NCBI GenBank assembly: GCA_008682415.1
Contig: VANK01000005.1
Coordinates: 248,001 to 312,000, forward strand
DNA length: 64,000 bases
Source: Acidobacteria bacterium AB60
Lineage (GTDB): Bacteria > Acidobacteriota > Terriglobia > Terriglobales > Acidobacteriaceae
Direction of reading: 5' to 3'
Of the stretch, positions 37,262 through 45,990 are shown one piece after another. The notes below the pieces were generated by a model. The model did no database searches, was not told the DNA's origin, and saw nothing but the letters and a program-made list of their open reading frames with translations. Position numbers and translations under genes: made by a program. Position 1 is the stretch's first letter; each line of letters begins with the position of its first letter.

Positions 37262-37825
37262 ATGGCCAAGCAATTTGAACGCATGGATGCAACACATCGC
37301 GAGTTCATTACCCGGCAGAAGATCTTCTTCAACGCGTCGGCAGCCGCGGAGGGCCACGTGAATCTCTCCCCGCGGGACGGCAAATCGCTGCGGGTCCTCG
37401 ACGACGAGACGGTGCTCTATCTCGACCTGACGGGGAGCGGGAACGAGACCGCCGCGCATCTGCGGGCGAACGGCCGTTTGACGCTGATGTTCTGCGCCTT
37501 CGAGGGCGCGCCCATGATCCTGCGGCTCTATGGCACGGGCCGCGTGGTGCGCCGCGGCTGCGAAGAGTATGCGGAACTTCTGGCGCGGCACTACGAGGGC
37601 GCGGAGCCGCTCGGCGCGCGGCAGATGGTGGTGCTGACCGTGCAGCTGGTGCAGACGTCGTGCGGATACAACGTGCCGAAGTTCGAGTATGGCGGAGAGC
37701 GCGACACGCTGCTGCGCTGGGCGGAGAAGAAGGGGCCGGAGGGACTGGAGGCCTACTGGCGGGAGAAGAATCAGCGCAGCCTTGACGGATTTCCGACCGG
37801 ACTGCTCGAAGAGGGCCGGCCCTAA
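37262..37825 (+). CDS. Pyridoxamine 5'-phosphate oxidase-like protein
   Basis: A 187-residue split-barrel flavin-binding-type protein. Landmarks: FFNASAAAEGHVNLSPRDG, YLDLTGSGNETAAHLRANG and LTLMFCAFEGAPMILRLYGTG, the usual PNPOx-like pattern; C-terminal SCGYNVPKFEY. Typical roles are FMN- or F420-linked reduction or haem handling, but the substrate is unknown. The start at 37262 follows the LOG gene by 40 bases, probably in one operon. Its 3' end overlaps the convergent DUF971 gene by 4 bases. Confidence 0.88.
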   Translation: MAKQFERMDATHREFITRQKIFFNASAAAEGHVNLSPRDGKSLRVLDDETVLYLDLTGSGNETAAHLRANGRLTLMFCAFEGAPMILRLYGTGRVVRRGCEEYAELLARHYEGAEPLGARQMVVLTVQLVQTSCGYNVPKFEYGGERDTLLRWAEKKGPEGLEAYWREKNQRSLDGFPTGLLEEGRP

Positions 37826-38277
37826 TTCGGCGCGCCCGCGGTCTCTCCGCGTTCAAAGCGGCACTCGGTGCACTGGCAGTGGCGGCGCAGGAAGTCCCAG
37901 GAGTAGATGCCGGCGGTGTGGCCATCGAGCCAGTTGAACTGCAGCGCATAGCGTCCCACGGCCTGCGCGCTGGCGGGCTTGGCGGGCGCCGTGTACATGG
38001 GGAGGAGTTCCGCGACGCGTGGCTTGGGCTGGCCGGGCTTGCGGCCCTGCTGACTGCGTTCGTCGTTGCAGGTGGCGCAGGGGCAGGCGTTGCGCAGCCA
38101 GGCGAAGCTCCAGGCGCTGCGATGGCCGTCCGACCAGTCGATCTCCAGTCCCTTGCCTTCGGTGAGGAGAACGCGCACCTTTTCTGGAGTGATGGCGATA
38201 CGCGGCAGAGGCCTTTGCGCCTCTTCGTCGCGCGCTCTCTCTTCCTCAGACTGGATGCGGATTCCCTCGTGGCTCAT
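37822..38277 (-). CDS. DUF971-family protein
   Basis: 151 residues with the DUF971 (GBBH-like N-terminal) pattern: LEIDWSDGHRSAWSFAWLRNACPC and NWLDGHTAGIYSWDFLRRHC. It contains Cys-rich pairs (CPCATC and CQCTEC) that could bind a metal such as zinc or an iron-sulfur cluster. DUF971 domains often stand alone in bacteria or are fused to iron-sulfur carriers. It starts 62 bases after the TSUP gene on the same strand. Confidence 0.85.
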   Translation of the reverse strand: MSHEGIRIQSEEERARDEEAQRPLPRIAITPEKVRVLLTEGKGLEIDWSDGHRSAWSFAWLRNACPCATCNDERSQQGRKPGQPKPRVAELLPMYTAPAKPASAQAVGRYALQFNWLDGHTAGIYSWDFLRRHCQCTECRFERGETAGAPN

Positions 38278-38339
38278 GTATCTATTTTATCGCGCGGCCG
38301 TTTTTCCTGCTGGAGAGCGGAGCAAGACGAAGGGCCGCT

Positions 38340-39131
38340 TCAACGCGTCTTCCAGAAGAACCAGGCGGCCATGCCAAAGCCGATGGCGATCACGATGCCG
38401 CGCAGCACGGGCTGAGGAACATTTCTGGCGAGGCGCGCCGAGGCGTACCCGCCGATGGCGCAGGCGACCATTGCCAGCAGGCAGTAGCGCCACTCGACCT
38501 CGCCGCCGACGACGAAGATGAGAAACGCGATGCCGTTCGCCATGGTGGTGGCGGCTACCTTCAGGGCGTTGATCTCGTTGAGGTCTTCAAAACCGAAGAG
38601 CGAGAGGAGGGTGATGATGAGAAAGCCCGCACCCGCGCCAAAGTAGCCGATGTAAAAGCAGATGAAGACGGTGAGCAGAAAGATGAGGCTGCGGCGCGGG
38701 GCTTGAGGCGGCTTGTGGGTGAGCTTGCGATGCTCGATCCAGCGCAGCACCGGCCGGCTGAGGGCAAAGAGCGTGGCTGCCAGCAGCAGAAGCCAGGGCA
38801 CAAGATGCAGGAACGTGGATTGCGGCGTGTGCAAGAGGACCACGGCGCCAGCGGTGCCGCCCAGCAGCCCGGCGATGCACATGGGCAGCACCAGGCGCGA
38901 GTTCTTGCGCATGTCGCGGCGGTAGGCGTAGACGGAGGTCAGCTGTCCGGGCCAGAGCGCAACCGTGTTGGTGGCATTTGCCTGCACGGGCAGCATGCCG
39001 GTGCCGAGCAGCGCCGGAAAGAGCAGAAACGAGCCACCTCCCGCCACCGCATTGAGCACTCCGGCAAGGAAGGCCGCGATGACCAGCCACACGGATTGCC
39101 AGGGGAAGGAGGTGCCGGCGAGGACGAGCAT
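38340..39131 (-). CDS. TSUP-family (sulfite exporter TauE/SafE-like) membrane protein
   Basis: 263 residues, about eight transmembrane helices in two homologous halves: N-terminal LVIAAFLAGVLNAVAGGGSFL and C-terminal GYFGAGAGFLIITLL, both with the TSUP Gly-rich turn. The family exports sulfite, sulfoacetate or other organic anions; no substrate is assigned. It is probably co-transcribed with the DUF971 gene. Confidence 0.92.
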   Translation of the reverse strand: MLVLAGTSFPWQSVWLVIAAFLAGVLNAVAGGGSFLLFPALLGTGMLPVQANATNTVALWPGQLTSVYAYRRDMRKNSRLVLPMCIAGLLGGTAGAVVLLHTPQSTFLHLVPWLLLLAATLFALSRPVLRWIEHRKLTHKPPQAPRRSLIFLLTVFICFYIGYFGAGAGFLIITLLSLFGFEDLNEINALKVAATTMANGIAFLIFVVGGEVEWRYCLLAMVACAIGGYASARLARNVPQPVLRGIVIAIGFGMAAWFFWKTR

Positions 39132-39207
39132 GCTGTTTCGATTGTATGGGGCGCGACGCGCCTGCGTGGCTGGCGCGATGTAAGCTCAACTGCGAGGTTT
39201 CTTCAAC

Positions 39208-41064
39208 ATGTCTCACGCCAGATCTTCGCGTTCGCTGCGATTCGCGCTCCTGACACTGCTCGTCGGGGCCACCATCTCCGCAGTCAGCCAGCAACCGCTG
39301 CAGACGCTTCTCGCGGGGGTCGATCGGCGCGCGGTCACCAGCCTCAACGGCGAATGGCATTATCTTGTGGATCAGGCGCCGGCGCGCGCCCTCTACACCG
39401 CCGATGGGCAGATCAACGACAAATCGTATGCGCTCAACGAGCATCCCAACCTGGTAGGGCGTCACAACCAGGAGTACGACTTCGCCACCGCTCCCACCCT
39501 CCGGGTTCCGGGCGACTGGAACACGCAGGTGCCGCAACTCTTCAACTACGAGGGGGTGGTCTGGTACCAGCGCGACTTTGATTTTCAGCCCAAGCCGGAG
39601 ACGCGCACGTTCTTGCACATCGGCGCGGCCAACTACCGGTCGCATGCGTGGGTCAACCAGAAGAGAGTCTGCGATCACGAGGGCGGCTACACGCCGTTCG
39701 ACTGCGAAGTCACCGCCGTGTTGCATCCCGGATCGAACTTCATCGTCATCGCGGTGGATGCCACGCGCCTGCAGGACGGCATTCCCTCGGTCGGCATCGA
39801 CTGGTTCAACTACGGCGGCCTCACGCGCGATGTGTCGCTCGTGACGGTACCCCATGCCTTCATCGACGACTACGACGTGCACCTGGCGCACCGCGCCAGC
39901 TTTGATCCTGCGAACACGGCGATCACGGGCTACGTTCATATAGTCGATGCTCCGGCCGGAACGGCGGTCACCATCGACATCCCCGAGGCCGGCGCGCGGG
40001 CAACGGCGCAGACCGATGCGGATGGCAATGCCCCATTCCGTCTGAACGCGCGCCAGCTCACGCTGTGGTCGCCGGAGACGCCGCATCTCTACAAGGTGAA
40101 CCTCTCGGCCGGGCAGGACGCGTTAACCGACGAGATCGGCTTCCGCGATGTGCGCGTGGATCGCACCCGCATTCTGCTCAATGGCAAGCCCGTGTTTCTG
40201 CAGGGCGTCAACCTTCATGCGGAGGCGCCGGTACGGGGCGGCCGTACCAACACCGACGAGGACGTCGCGACGCTGTTCGGGTACCTCAAGGACCTGCACG
40301 CCAATTTTGTGCGGCTGGCGCACTACCCTCACGACGAGCGCATGGAGCGCGCGGCCGATCGCGACGGCATCCTGGTCTGGTCGGAGATCCCCAACTGGCA
40401 GCGAATCTCCTTCGACAAGCCGGAGGTCTATGCCAAGGCCGTGACGATGCTGCGCGAGATGATTCGCCGCGACCGCAACAAGGCATCGGTGATCTTTTGG
40501 TCCGTCTCCAACGAGACGCCGAACACGCCGGAGCGCACGCGTTTTCTGACGGATCTTGCCCAGGAGGCGCGGCGGCTCGACCCCACGCGGCTCATCACGT
40601 CGGCCATCATCGGGCCACGCCCCAATGGCCAGGCGATGGTCAACGACGATCCGCTTTGCGCAACGCTCGATGTGATCGGCCAGAACGAGTACATCGGCTG
40701 GTACGAGCTGACCGCGGAGGACGCCGACAGCATGCGCTGGACGTTCCCGCAGAAGCCGGTGATCATGAGCGAATTCGGCGCCGAGGCAAAGGCCGGCAAT
40801 CACGGCGACGTCCACCAGCGTTGGACCGAGGAACAGCAGGCCTACGTTTTGCAGCACCAGTTCGTGATGCTGCGCAACATACCGCAACTGCGCGGCGTGG
40901 CCCCGTGGATTTTGACGGATTTTCGCTCGCCCACGCGCAACATCCCCAGACTGCAGGACGGCTACAACCGCAAGGGGCTCATCGCGGAAGACGGAACGAA
41001 GAAGCAGGCGTTCACGCTGGTGCAGAGGGCTTACGCGGAGCACGCTATCGGGAAGGCGGAGTAG
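39208..41064 (+). CDS. Secreted glycoside hydrolase family 2 enzyme
   Basis: A 618-residue beta-glycosidase with a signal peptide (about 1-29). Three parts: a sugar-binding jelly-roll (about 40-210, with LNGEWHYLVDQ), an immunoglobulin-like domain (about 215-310) and a TIM-barrel (about 315-610). Catalytic residues are visible: acid/base Glu436 in WSVSNETP and nucleophile Glu522 in VIMSEFGAEA. NEYIGWYE and FVRLAHYPHDERMERAADRDGI are barrel landmarks. This resembles beta-glucuronidase or beta-galactosidase; the substrate is not set by sequence alone. The start is the ATG directly at the signal. Confidence 0.9.
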   Translation: MSHARSSRSLRFALLTLLVGATISAVSQQPLQTLLAGVDRRAVTSLNGEWHYLVDQAPARALYTADGQINDKSYALNEHPNLVGRHNQEYDFATAPTLRVPGDWNTQVPQLFNYEGVVWYQRDFDFQPKPETRTFLHIGAANYRSHAWVNQKRVCDHEGGYTPFDCEVTAVLHPGSNFIVIAVDATRLQDGIPSVGIDWFNYGGLTRDVSLVTVPHAFIDDYDVHLAHRASFDPANTAITGYVHIVDAPAGTAVTIDIPEAGARATAQTDADGNAPFRLNARQLTLWSPETPHLYKVNLSAGQDALTDEIGFRDVRVDRTRILLNGKPVFLQGVNLHAEAPVRGGRTNTDEDVATLFGYLKDLHANFVRLAHYPHDERMERAADRDGILVWSEIPNWQRISFDKPEVYAKAVTMLREMIRRDRNKASVIFWSVSNETPNTPERTRFLTDLAQEARRLDPTRLITSAIIGPRPNGQAMVNDDPLCATLDVIGQNEYIGWYELTAEDADSMRWTFPQKPVIMSEFGAEAKAGNHGDVHQRWTEEQQAYVLQHQFVMLRNIPQLRGVAPWILTDFRSPTRNIPRLQDGYNRKGLIAEDGTKKQAFTLVQRAYAEHAIGKAE

Positions 41065-41128
41065 CCGTCAAACCTTATTCGTCGCGAAGACTGCCGAACT
41101 TAGGAGCGGGGCGCCGCGGTTCCATGGG

Positions 41129-41998
41129 TCACGCGATCTGCCGGTAGACCCGCGGGGTCTTGCCGAATTCGGCGCGGAACGAGCGGTTAAAGTTCGACAC
41201 GTCGCCGAAGCCGCAATCAAGCGCGATATCCAGGATTCGCGTTTTCTCCTCTTTGAGCCGGATTGCCGCCCGTCGCAGGCGCAGGCGCAGCAGGTATTGG
41301 TGCGGAGTCGCGCCGGCAACAGATTCAAAGCAGCGCAGGAAGTGGAATGGGCTCAGACGCGCCTCCGCGGCCAGATCCCTGAGCGAGCAGGGCGCCTCGG
41401 GCTCAGCCTCGATCCGGCGCAGCACGCGGGTGATGCGGGCCAGCGAGCTCGCGTCCGGCGCGCGATGCCGTCGCGACAGGCGACCCTGCAGCCGCGTGGC
41501 GCGCTCCATCAGTTGCAGCGCGATCTCCTGCATGGCCGATTCGTCCACTCGGCTTCGCAGCATCGTTGCCAGCCGCGCGGTTACGGGAGCGAGCTCCCGC
41601 AGGGGAGGAATGCGTGCGACGCCGAAGGTCTTCCGCCGGCCGGCACCCGCTAGATCGTCGCAAAGCTCCTCGGCATAGTGGAACGATATGCAGCGGTCGC
41701 CGACGCTGTGCTCGTGGCCGCACGAAAACACATCGCCACGATTCCCGAGAAGCAAGGAGCCAGGGCTCATCAATTCCTGCCCCGTGGAGGTGCGGTATTG
41801 AAACGTGCCGCTCACCACCACCGCCAGGGACGTGCGCGAATGCTGTTCCTCGAAGGCGCGATCATGCGGGCCCGCGGTGCAAACCACCTCGTCCGCACAC
41901 CATCCCTCCCCGCGCGCCAAAGAAGATGCCTGCTGCAGGCCTTCCTCGTGAGACTGCTGGGGGGACTGCGCTTCGGATCCGACCGCAATTTTTGCCAA
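41129..41998 (-). CDS. AraC-family transcription regulator
   Basis: 289 residues: an N-terminal cupin-like ligand domain (about 25-125) and a C-terminal AraC double helix-turn-helix (about 190-285; CSLRDLAAEARLSPFHFLRCFES and ILDIALDCGFGDVSNFNRSFRAEFG). It would activate or repress a nearby gene in response to a small molecule. It is divergent from the DinB gene across 90 bases, so DinB and the following SRPBCC gene are its likely targets. Confidence 0.9.
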   Translation of the reverse strand: MAKIAVGSEAQSPQQSHEEGLQQASSLARGEGWCADEVVCTAGPHDRAFEEQHSRTSLAVVVSGTFQYRTSTGQELMSPGSLLLGNRGDVFSCGHEHSVGDRCISFHYAEELCDDLAGAGRRKTFGVARIPPLRELAPVTARLATMLRSRVDESAMQEIALQLMERATRLQGRLSRRHRAPDASSLARITRVLRRIEAEPEAPCSLRDLAAEARLSPFHFLRCFESVAGATPHQYLLRLRLRRAAIRLKEEKTRILDIALDCGFGDVSNFNRSFRAEFGKTPRVYRQIA

Positions 41999-42088
41999 GA
42001 TCGGCGGCCCTCCCTCGATTCAGCATGGTCCCTGCAAGACAACGCGCCGGCAGAGCGGGCGCGCATTTCATCGGATGCATGAGGACCC

Positions 42089-42532
42089 ATGAACGCTACA
42101 GAATTCAAACTCGATCCCACGACGGCAACCCTGCTCACCCGCTGGCAGAATGCGGCCGGCAAGTTCATCGACCTGGCCGCGGCGCTCCCGGCGGAAAAAT
42201 TCGACGCAGAGATCGTGCCGGGTGCGCGCAGCTATGGCGAAGTGCTGCGCCACGTTGCTTACTGGAATCGCTATGTGGCCGACAAGCTGCACGGCAAGGA
42301 TGCCGATGACTCCGGCAACGAACTGGCTCGTCTCGAATGTCCTGATAAGGCAGCGGCACTGGCCGAGCTGACGCGCAACCGGGCGGATATCGCCAGCGGG
42401 ATTGAGCGAGCTCTCGATGCCGCAGCCCTGGAGTCGTACTGCATGGGCCTGGAGCACGTGTGCGAGCACTACGGACAACTCGCGGTCTACGCGCGCGCCC
42501 TGGGCATCACGCCGCCCGCCTCGCTTTCCTAG
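42089..42532 (+). CDS. DinB/YfiT-family protein
   Basis: A 147-residue four-helix bundle with the three-His metal pattern of the DinB superfamily: RHVAYWN (first His) and LEHVCEHYGQL (second and third His). Members act as thiol-dependent transferases or metal-binding stress proteins. Its start is 90 bases from the divergent AraC-type regulator and 22 bases before the next gene, so the pair is likely one regulated unit. Confidence 0.85.
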   Translation: MNATEFKLDPTTATLLTRWQNAAGKFIDLAAALPAEKFDAEIVPGARSYGEVLRHVAYWNRYVADKLHGKDADDSGNELARLECPDKAAALAELTRNRADIASGIERALDAAALESYCMGLEHVCEHYGQLAVYARALGITPPASLS

Positions 42533-42554
42533 CCCGCCCACCGGAGAGTTCCAG

Positions 42555-42953
42555 ATGGCTTCGATTCGGAAAGAGTTCGTTGTACAAACTCCAGTGGACA
42601 AAGTGTGGGATGCGCTGCGCGATGTGGGCGCGCTCCACACTCGATTAGTTCCCGGTTTCGTGATCGATACGCGCCTCGAACCCGGAGCCCGCGTCGTCAC
42701 CTTCGCCAATGGACTGGTGGTTCGGGAGCAGATTGTCACCGTGGATGACCAGCAGCATCGGGTAGTGTGGAGCGCAACCGGCGAACGACTGGCTCACCAT
42801 AATGCAGTGGCGCAGGCGATTGAGGAGCCTGACGGAAGCACCCGCGTGGTCTGGACAGCCGACCTGTTGCCTGACTCCGCCGCTCGCGCGGTGGAACAGA
42901 TGATGGATCAGGGCATGGCGGCCATGCAGGCCGCACTTGACCGTCTGTCGTAG
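42555..42953 (+). CDS. SRPBCC-family (START-like) protein
   Basis: A 132-residue small helix-grip fold: SIRKEFVVQTPVDKVWDALRDVG at the start, then IDTRLEPGARVVTFANG and HNAVAQAIEEPDGSTRVVW, and a long C-terminal helix. It binds a hydrophobic ligand in a deep pocket; polyketide-cyclase-like and stress-related roles are typical. GGAGAG lies 7 bases before the ATG. It is probably co-transcribed with the DinB gene. Confidence 0.85.
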   Translation: MASIRKEFVVQTPVDKVWDALRDVGALHTRLVPGFVIDTRLEPGARVVTFANGLVVREQIVTVDDQQHRVVWSATGERLAHHNAVAQAIEEPDGSTRVVWTADLLPDSAARAVEQMMDQGMAAMQAALDRLS

Positions 42954-42970
42954 CGATCAGTCCCCGCCAA

Positions 42971-43004
42971 GCAAAACGGCCACCCTTGCGGGCGGCCGTT
43001 TTGC
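42971..43004. terminator. Bidirectional terminator between SRPBCC and rpsA
   Basis: An 11-bp perfect stem, GCAAAACGGCC/GGCCGTTTTGC, extends further inwards. The A-rich and T-rich ends give T tracts on both strands, fitting termination of both convergent transcripts. Confidence 0.85.
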
Positions 43005-43035
43005 TGAACACTGATCACTGACACCTGATCACTGT
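43005..43035. repeat. Short dispersed repeat (ACTGATCACTG type)
   Basis: Three to four copies of a TGATCACTG unit sit between the terminator and the rpsA stop codon. It belongs to the same family as the repeats near 17.5 and 22.3 kb. Confidence 0.7.
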
Positions 43036-43037
43036 CT

Positions 43038-45143
43038 TTACCGTTCGTTCTTGCGCCAGTTGATGAGATCGCCAAGAGTCGTGGTCGAGCTGGAGACCGG
43101 CTTGTGGCCGTGATCGCCGTGACGGTCGCGATGACCGCCCTGGTTCTCGGCCTTATAGCTTTCTACCGTCGCGCGGCTGGCCTCCTGGCCGACTGCGCGC
43201 AGGCTCAAGCCCACCTTCTTCTCTTCCACGTTGATCTTGATGATCTTGAACTCGTGCTCTTCACCCTGCTCCAGCTTGGCCGGGTGACCGTCGTCGCCCA
43301 CCGCCTCGGAGATGTGGCACAGACCTTCCACACCCTCGGCGATCTCAACGAAGGCTCCGAACTGGGCGGTGCGCAGAACCTTGCCGTGCACCACATCGCC
43401 CACGCGATGCTGCGCAAAGAAGGTCTCCCAAACGTCGGGCTGAAGCTGCTTGATTCCCAGGCTCAGGCGGCGGTTCTGCGGCTCCACGCCGAGAACAACA
43501 GCCTTCACCTTCTCGCCCTTCTTCACCACTTCCGAAGGATGCTTCACGCGCTTGGTCCAGCTCAGGTTGGAGACGTGGACCAGGCCGTCGATGCCATCCT
43601 CGATCTCGATGAAGGCGCCGAAGTCCGTAAGGTTGCGCACGCGGCCTTCGACCACCGTGCCGGCCGGGTAGCGCTCCGTGAGGTGCTCCCACGGGTTCTC
43701 CAGCAGCTGCTTCATGCCCAGCGAGATGCGGCGGTCGGCCGGGTTCACGCTGAGAACGACAGTCTCCACCTCATCGCCGGGCTTGACCAGCTTAGAGGGG
43801 TGCTTGAGGCGCTTCGACCAGGTCATCTCGGACAGGTGAACCAGTCCTTCAATGCCCTGCTCCAGTTCTACAAACGCGCCGTAGTCGGTGACGGACAGAA
43901 CGCGGCCCTTCACGTGCGCACCCACTGGGTAGCGCTCGGTAGCGTCGAGCCACGGGTCGGGGGTGAGTTGCTTGAAGCCCAGGGAGACGCGCTGCTTGTC
44001 TTTGTCGAACTTGAGCACCTTCACCTGGATCTCGTCGCCGACGTTCACCAGGTCGCGCGGATGGGTCAGGCGGCCCCAGCTCATGTCGGTAATGTGCAGC
44101 AGGCCGTCGATGCCGCCCAAGTCAACGAACGCGCCGTAGTCGGTCAGGTTCTTGACCGTGCCGGTCAGAACCGCGCCCTCGCCGAGCTGCTCCAGCGTGT
44201 GGCTGCGCTTGGAGTTCTGCTCTTCCTCGAGGATCTCCTTGCGGGAGACGACCACGTTGCCGCGCTTCTTGTTGAGCTTGATAACGCGGACCTCAATCTG
44301 CTGGCCCAGGTAGCCGTCGAGATTGCGCACCGGGCGAATCTCGAGCTGAGAACCAGGCAGGAAGGCCTTCATCCCGATATCCACGGTGAGGCCGCCCTTG
44401 ACGCGGCTCACGATGGTGCCCATCACCGGCGTCTTCTCGTTGGCAGCCTTCTCGATCACGTCCCACACCCGCAGCCGCTGAGCCTTCTCATAGCTGACCA
44501 GGTAGCCGCCCTCGGGCTCTTCGCGCTCGATGACGACCTCGATCACGTCGCCGGCCTTGAACTTGGCCGTGCCGGTGTGATCGACCACCTGCTCCAGCGG
44601 AACCAGGCCCTCGGATTTCAGGCCTACGTCCACCACCAGGTGTTTATCGGTCTGCTTGACTACCGTGCCGGAGACAATCTTGTCGCCGTAGGCTTCCACC
44701 GCGGCCGCTTCCGCGGCCTGCTCGCGCTCGAAGGCTTCGAGGGCGGCGGAGAAGTCTTCCATGGACTCGCTGCCAGCCTCGGGGCGGGCAACGTGCACGG
44801 GCGCGGCGGCCACCGCGGCGGGCGCGCTCGCCTCAGCCGGAGCCGAGGTGGGAGCCGGTGCACTGGCCTCCGCTTCCGTCGCCGTTTCGGCCACGGGCGC
44901 GGCGGTTTCGCTGGCTGCAGCGATGTGCTCGGCGGGGGCGTGTGCCTCCTCGGGCTCGGCTACGGCTGCAGGTTCGGTTGTGGCATCGGCGTCCAGCGCG
45001 GGAGTTACAGTTGCGGCGGTCTCGGGGTTGGACGTGGATTCGAACGACGGCTGCTCATGCTCCGTCGCAGGTTCAAGCGTAGGGGTTTCCAGTTCGGTGT
45101 TCAGGGTTGTGCTCTCGGTTTCGGGATTGAGGACGTTTGCCAT
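43038..45143 (-). CDS. rpsA: 30S ribosomal protein S1
   Basis: About 701 residues, longer than the usual 390-560. Six S1 (OB) domains follow one another from about residue 155: VSGTVVKQTDKHLVVDVGLK, VMGTIVSRVKGGLTVDIG, LTGTVKNLTDYGAFVDLGG, VKGRVLSVTDYGAFVELE, VEGRVRNLTDFGAFIEIE and VHGKVLRTAQFGAFVEIAE. Domains 3-5 are the most canonical. S1 binds mRNA leaders and the 30S platform and starts translation. The first ~150 residues are acidic and rich in Ala, Glu, Pro and Thr, with no S1 fold. The start at 45143 is chosen because GGAG precedes it at good spacing. A convergent terminator lies beyond its stop. Confidence 0.95.
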   Translation of the reverse strand: MANVLNPETESTTLNTELETPTLEPATEHEQPSFESTSNPETAATVTPALDADATTEPAAVAEPEEAHAPAEHIAAASETAAPVAETATEAEASAPAPTSAPAEASAPAAVAAAPVHVARPEAGSESMEDFSAALEAFEREQAAEAAAVEAYGDKIVSGTVVKQTDKHLVVDVGLKSEGLVPLEQVVDHTGTAKFKAGDVIEVVIEREEPEGGYLVSYEKAQRLRVWDVIEKAANEKTPVMGTIVSRVKGGLTVDIGMKAFLPGSQLEIRPVRNLDGYLGQQIEVRVIKLNKKRGNVVVSRKEILEEEQNSKRSHTLEQLGEGAVLTGTVKNLTDYGAFVDLGGIDGLLHITDMSWGRLTHPRDLVNVGDEIQVKVLKFDKDKQRVSLGFKQLTPDPWLDATERYPVGAHVKGRVLSVTDYGAFVELEQGIEGLVHLSEMTWSKRLKHPSKLVKPGDEVETVVLSVNPADRRISLGMKQLLENPWEHLTERYPAGTVVEGRVRNLTDFGAFIEIEDGIDGLVHVSNLSWTKRVKHPSEVVKKGEKVKAVVLGVEPQNRRLSLGIKQLQPDVWETFFAQHRVGDVVHGKVLRTAQFGAFVEIAEGVEGLCHISEAVGDDGHPAKLEQGEEHEFKIIKINVEEKKVGLSLRAVGQEASRATVESYKAENQGGHRDRHGDHGHKPVSSSTTTLGDLINWRKNER

Positions 45144-45395
45144 CACGGATAGCTCCAGGATTCTATGCACCGGCTGCTCTCGTCGCCGGGGGTGGCTCCC
45201 TCACCGTGAGTGAGGACCACCATCGACCTTCTCCCTCCCCGCCGTGTGTGCAAGGTGGGCTTTCTCAGGGACAGCGCAACGGGCCGGTTGATCCGGTCCG
45301 GTTTGCACCTCGTCTCCTAGGGAAAACACCCGGCAGGCAACTGCTGGCTGGAGGGCGGCCGCAGCTCACTGCTGGAATCCGCGCAGGAAGCTACG
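45144..45395 (-). promoter_or_regulatory. Long 5' untranslated leader of rpsA
   Basis: The predicted transcription start near 45395 would leave about 250 bases before the rpsA start. No credible open frame lies in this leader. In many bacteria S1 represses its own translation through leader structure, so a structured leader is plausible here, but the fold was not computed. Confidence 0.45.
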
Positions 45396-45401
45396 CTTCT
45401 A

Positions 45402-45431
45402 AGTATACCGGCGTCTCGTTTCGCCAGTCAA
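45402..45431 (-). promoter_or_regulatory. Sigma-70-like promoter for rpsA
   Basis: On the minus strand, TTGACT (45431-45426) and TATACT (45407-45402) are separated by 18 bases, a near-consensus housekeeping promoter. It is oriented toward rpsA with transcription starting near 45395. Confidence 0.65.
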
Positions 45432-45549
45432 TGCAACGATTCTGGGGGGCGCTGCCCGAAATCGCTCATTTTTCTGCCTCTACCCCACCCCTGCGGAGCC
45501 GGCTTGGGTGATGTGAACTTTTCGTAAAATCGAAGCCGTGAGGTACGGG

Positions 45550-45918
45550 ATGAACGTAAGAAGGCTGGCCGCGCTTGATGCCGCGTTGCACGGGAGGAAG
45601 CTGGTTCTCGCCGAGTTCGGCTGCGGCGCGGCCGTTCCTCTCCTGCTCGGCATCCTGTGCCTGACCCGTGGGCGGGCATTCTGGCAGATCCCGTTTGGCT
45701 GGTACCTGGTGGGCATTGGATTCAATTACATCCCCTTGCTGCTGCACGCCTTAACCCTCGGTCCGCAGGATCAGACCGCTCTTGGGACGGGACCAGAGCT
45801 CCGCGATCAGGCGGCCCGCTACGGACCTCGATCGCTCCTTCTGCTGGTTCCCCTGGTGGTCCCGATCCTGGCTCTCGTGCAGGTTCTGCATTCCCCGCGC
45901 GCGGACAAGCCTGAGTGA
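45550..45918 (+). CDS. Small membrane protein of unknown function
   Basis: About 122 residues (GTG at 45538 possible). Three hydrophobic helices (FGCGAAVPLLLGILCL, FGWYLVGIGFNYIPLLLHAL and LLLLVPLVVPILALVQVL) connected by charged loops; no signal peptide. No family recognised. It lies upstream of the HIT gene on the same strand, 72 bases apart, so co-transcription is possible. Confidence 0.7.
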   Translation: MNVRRLAALDAALHGRKLVLAEFGCGAAVPLLLGILCLTRGRAFWQIPFGWYLVGIGFNYIPLLLHALTLGPQDQTALGTGPELRDQAARYGPRSLLLLVPLVVPILALVQVLHSPRADKPE

Positions 45919-45990
45919 CTGGAGCCCATCTCCGGCGCTGTCCGAAGGTCCGTATACTGAGGCTGGTTCACGGCAAGTCCGCTCACGACG

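Noticed and set aside
43104..45152. Long open frame (about 682 codons) on the plus strand opposite rpsA
   Set aside because: It is a mirror of S1 with no recognisable domain and no start signal; rpsA is unambiguous.
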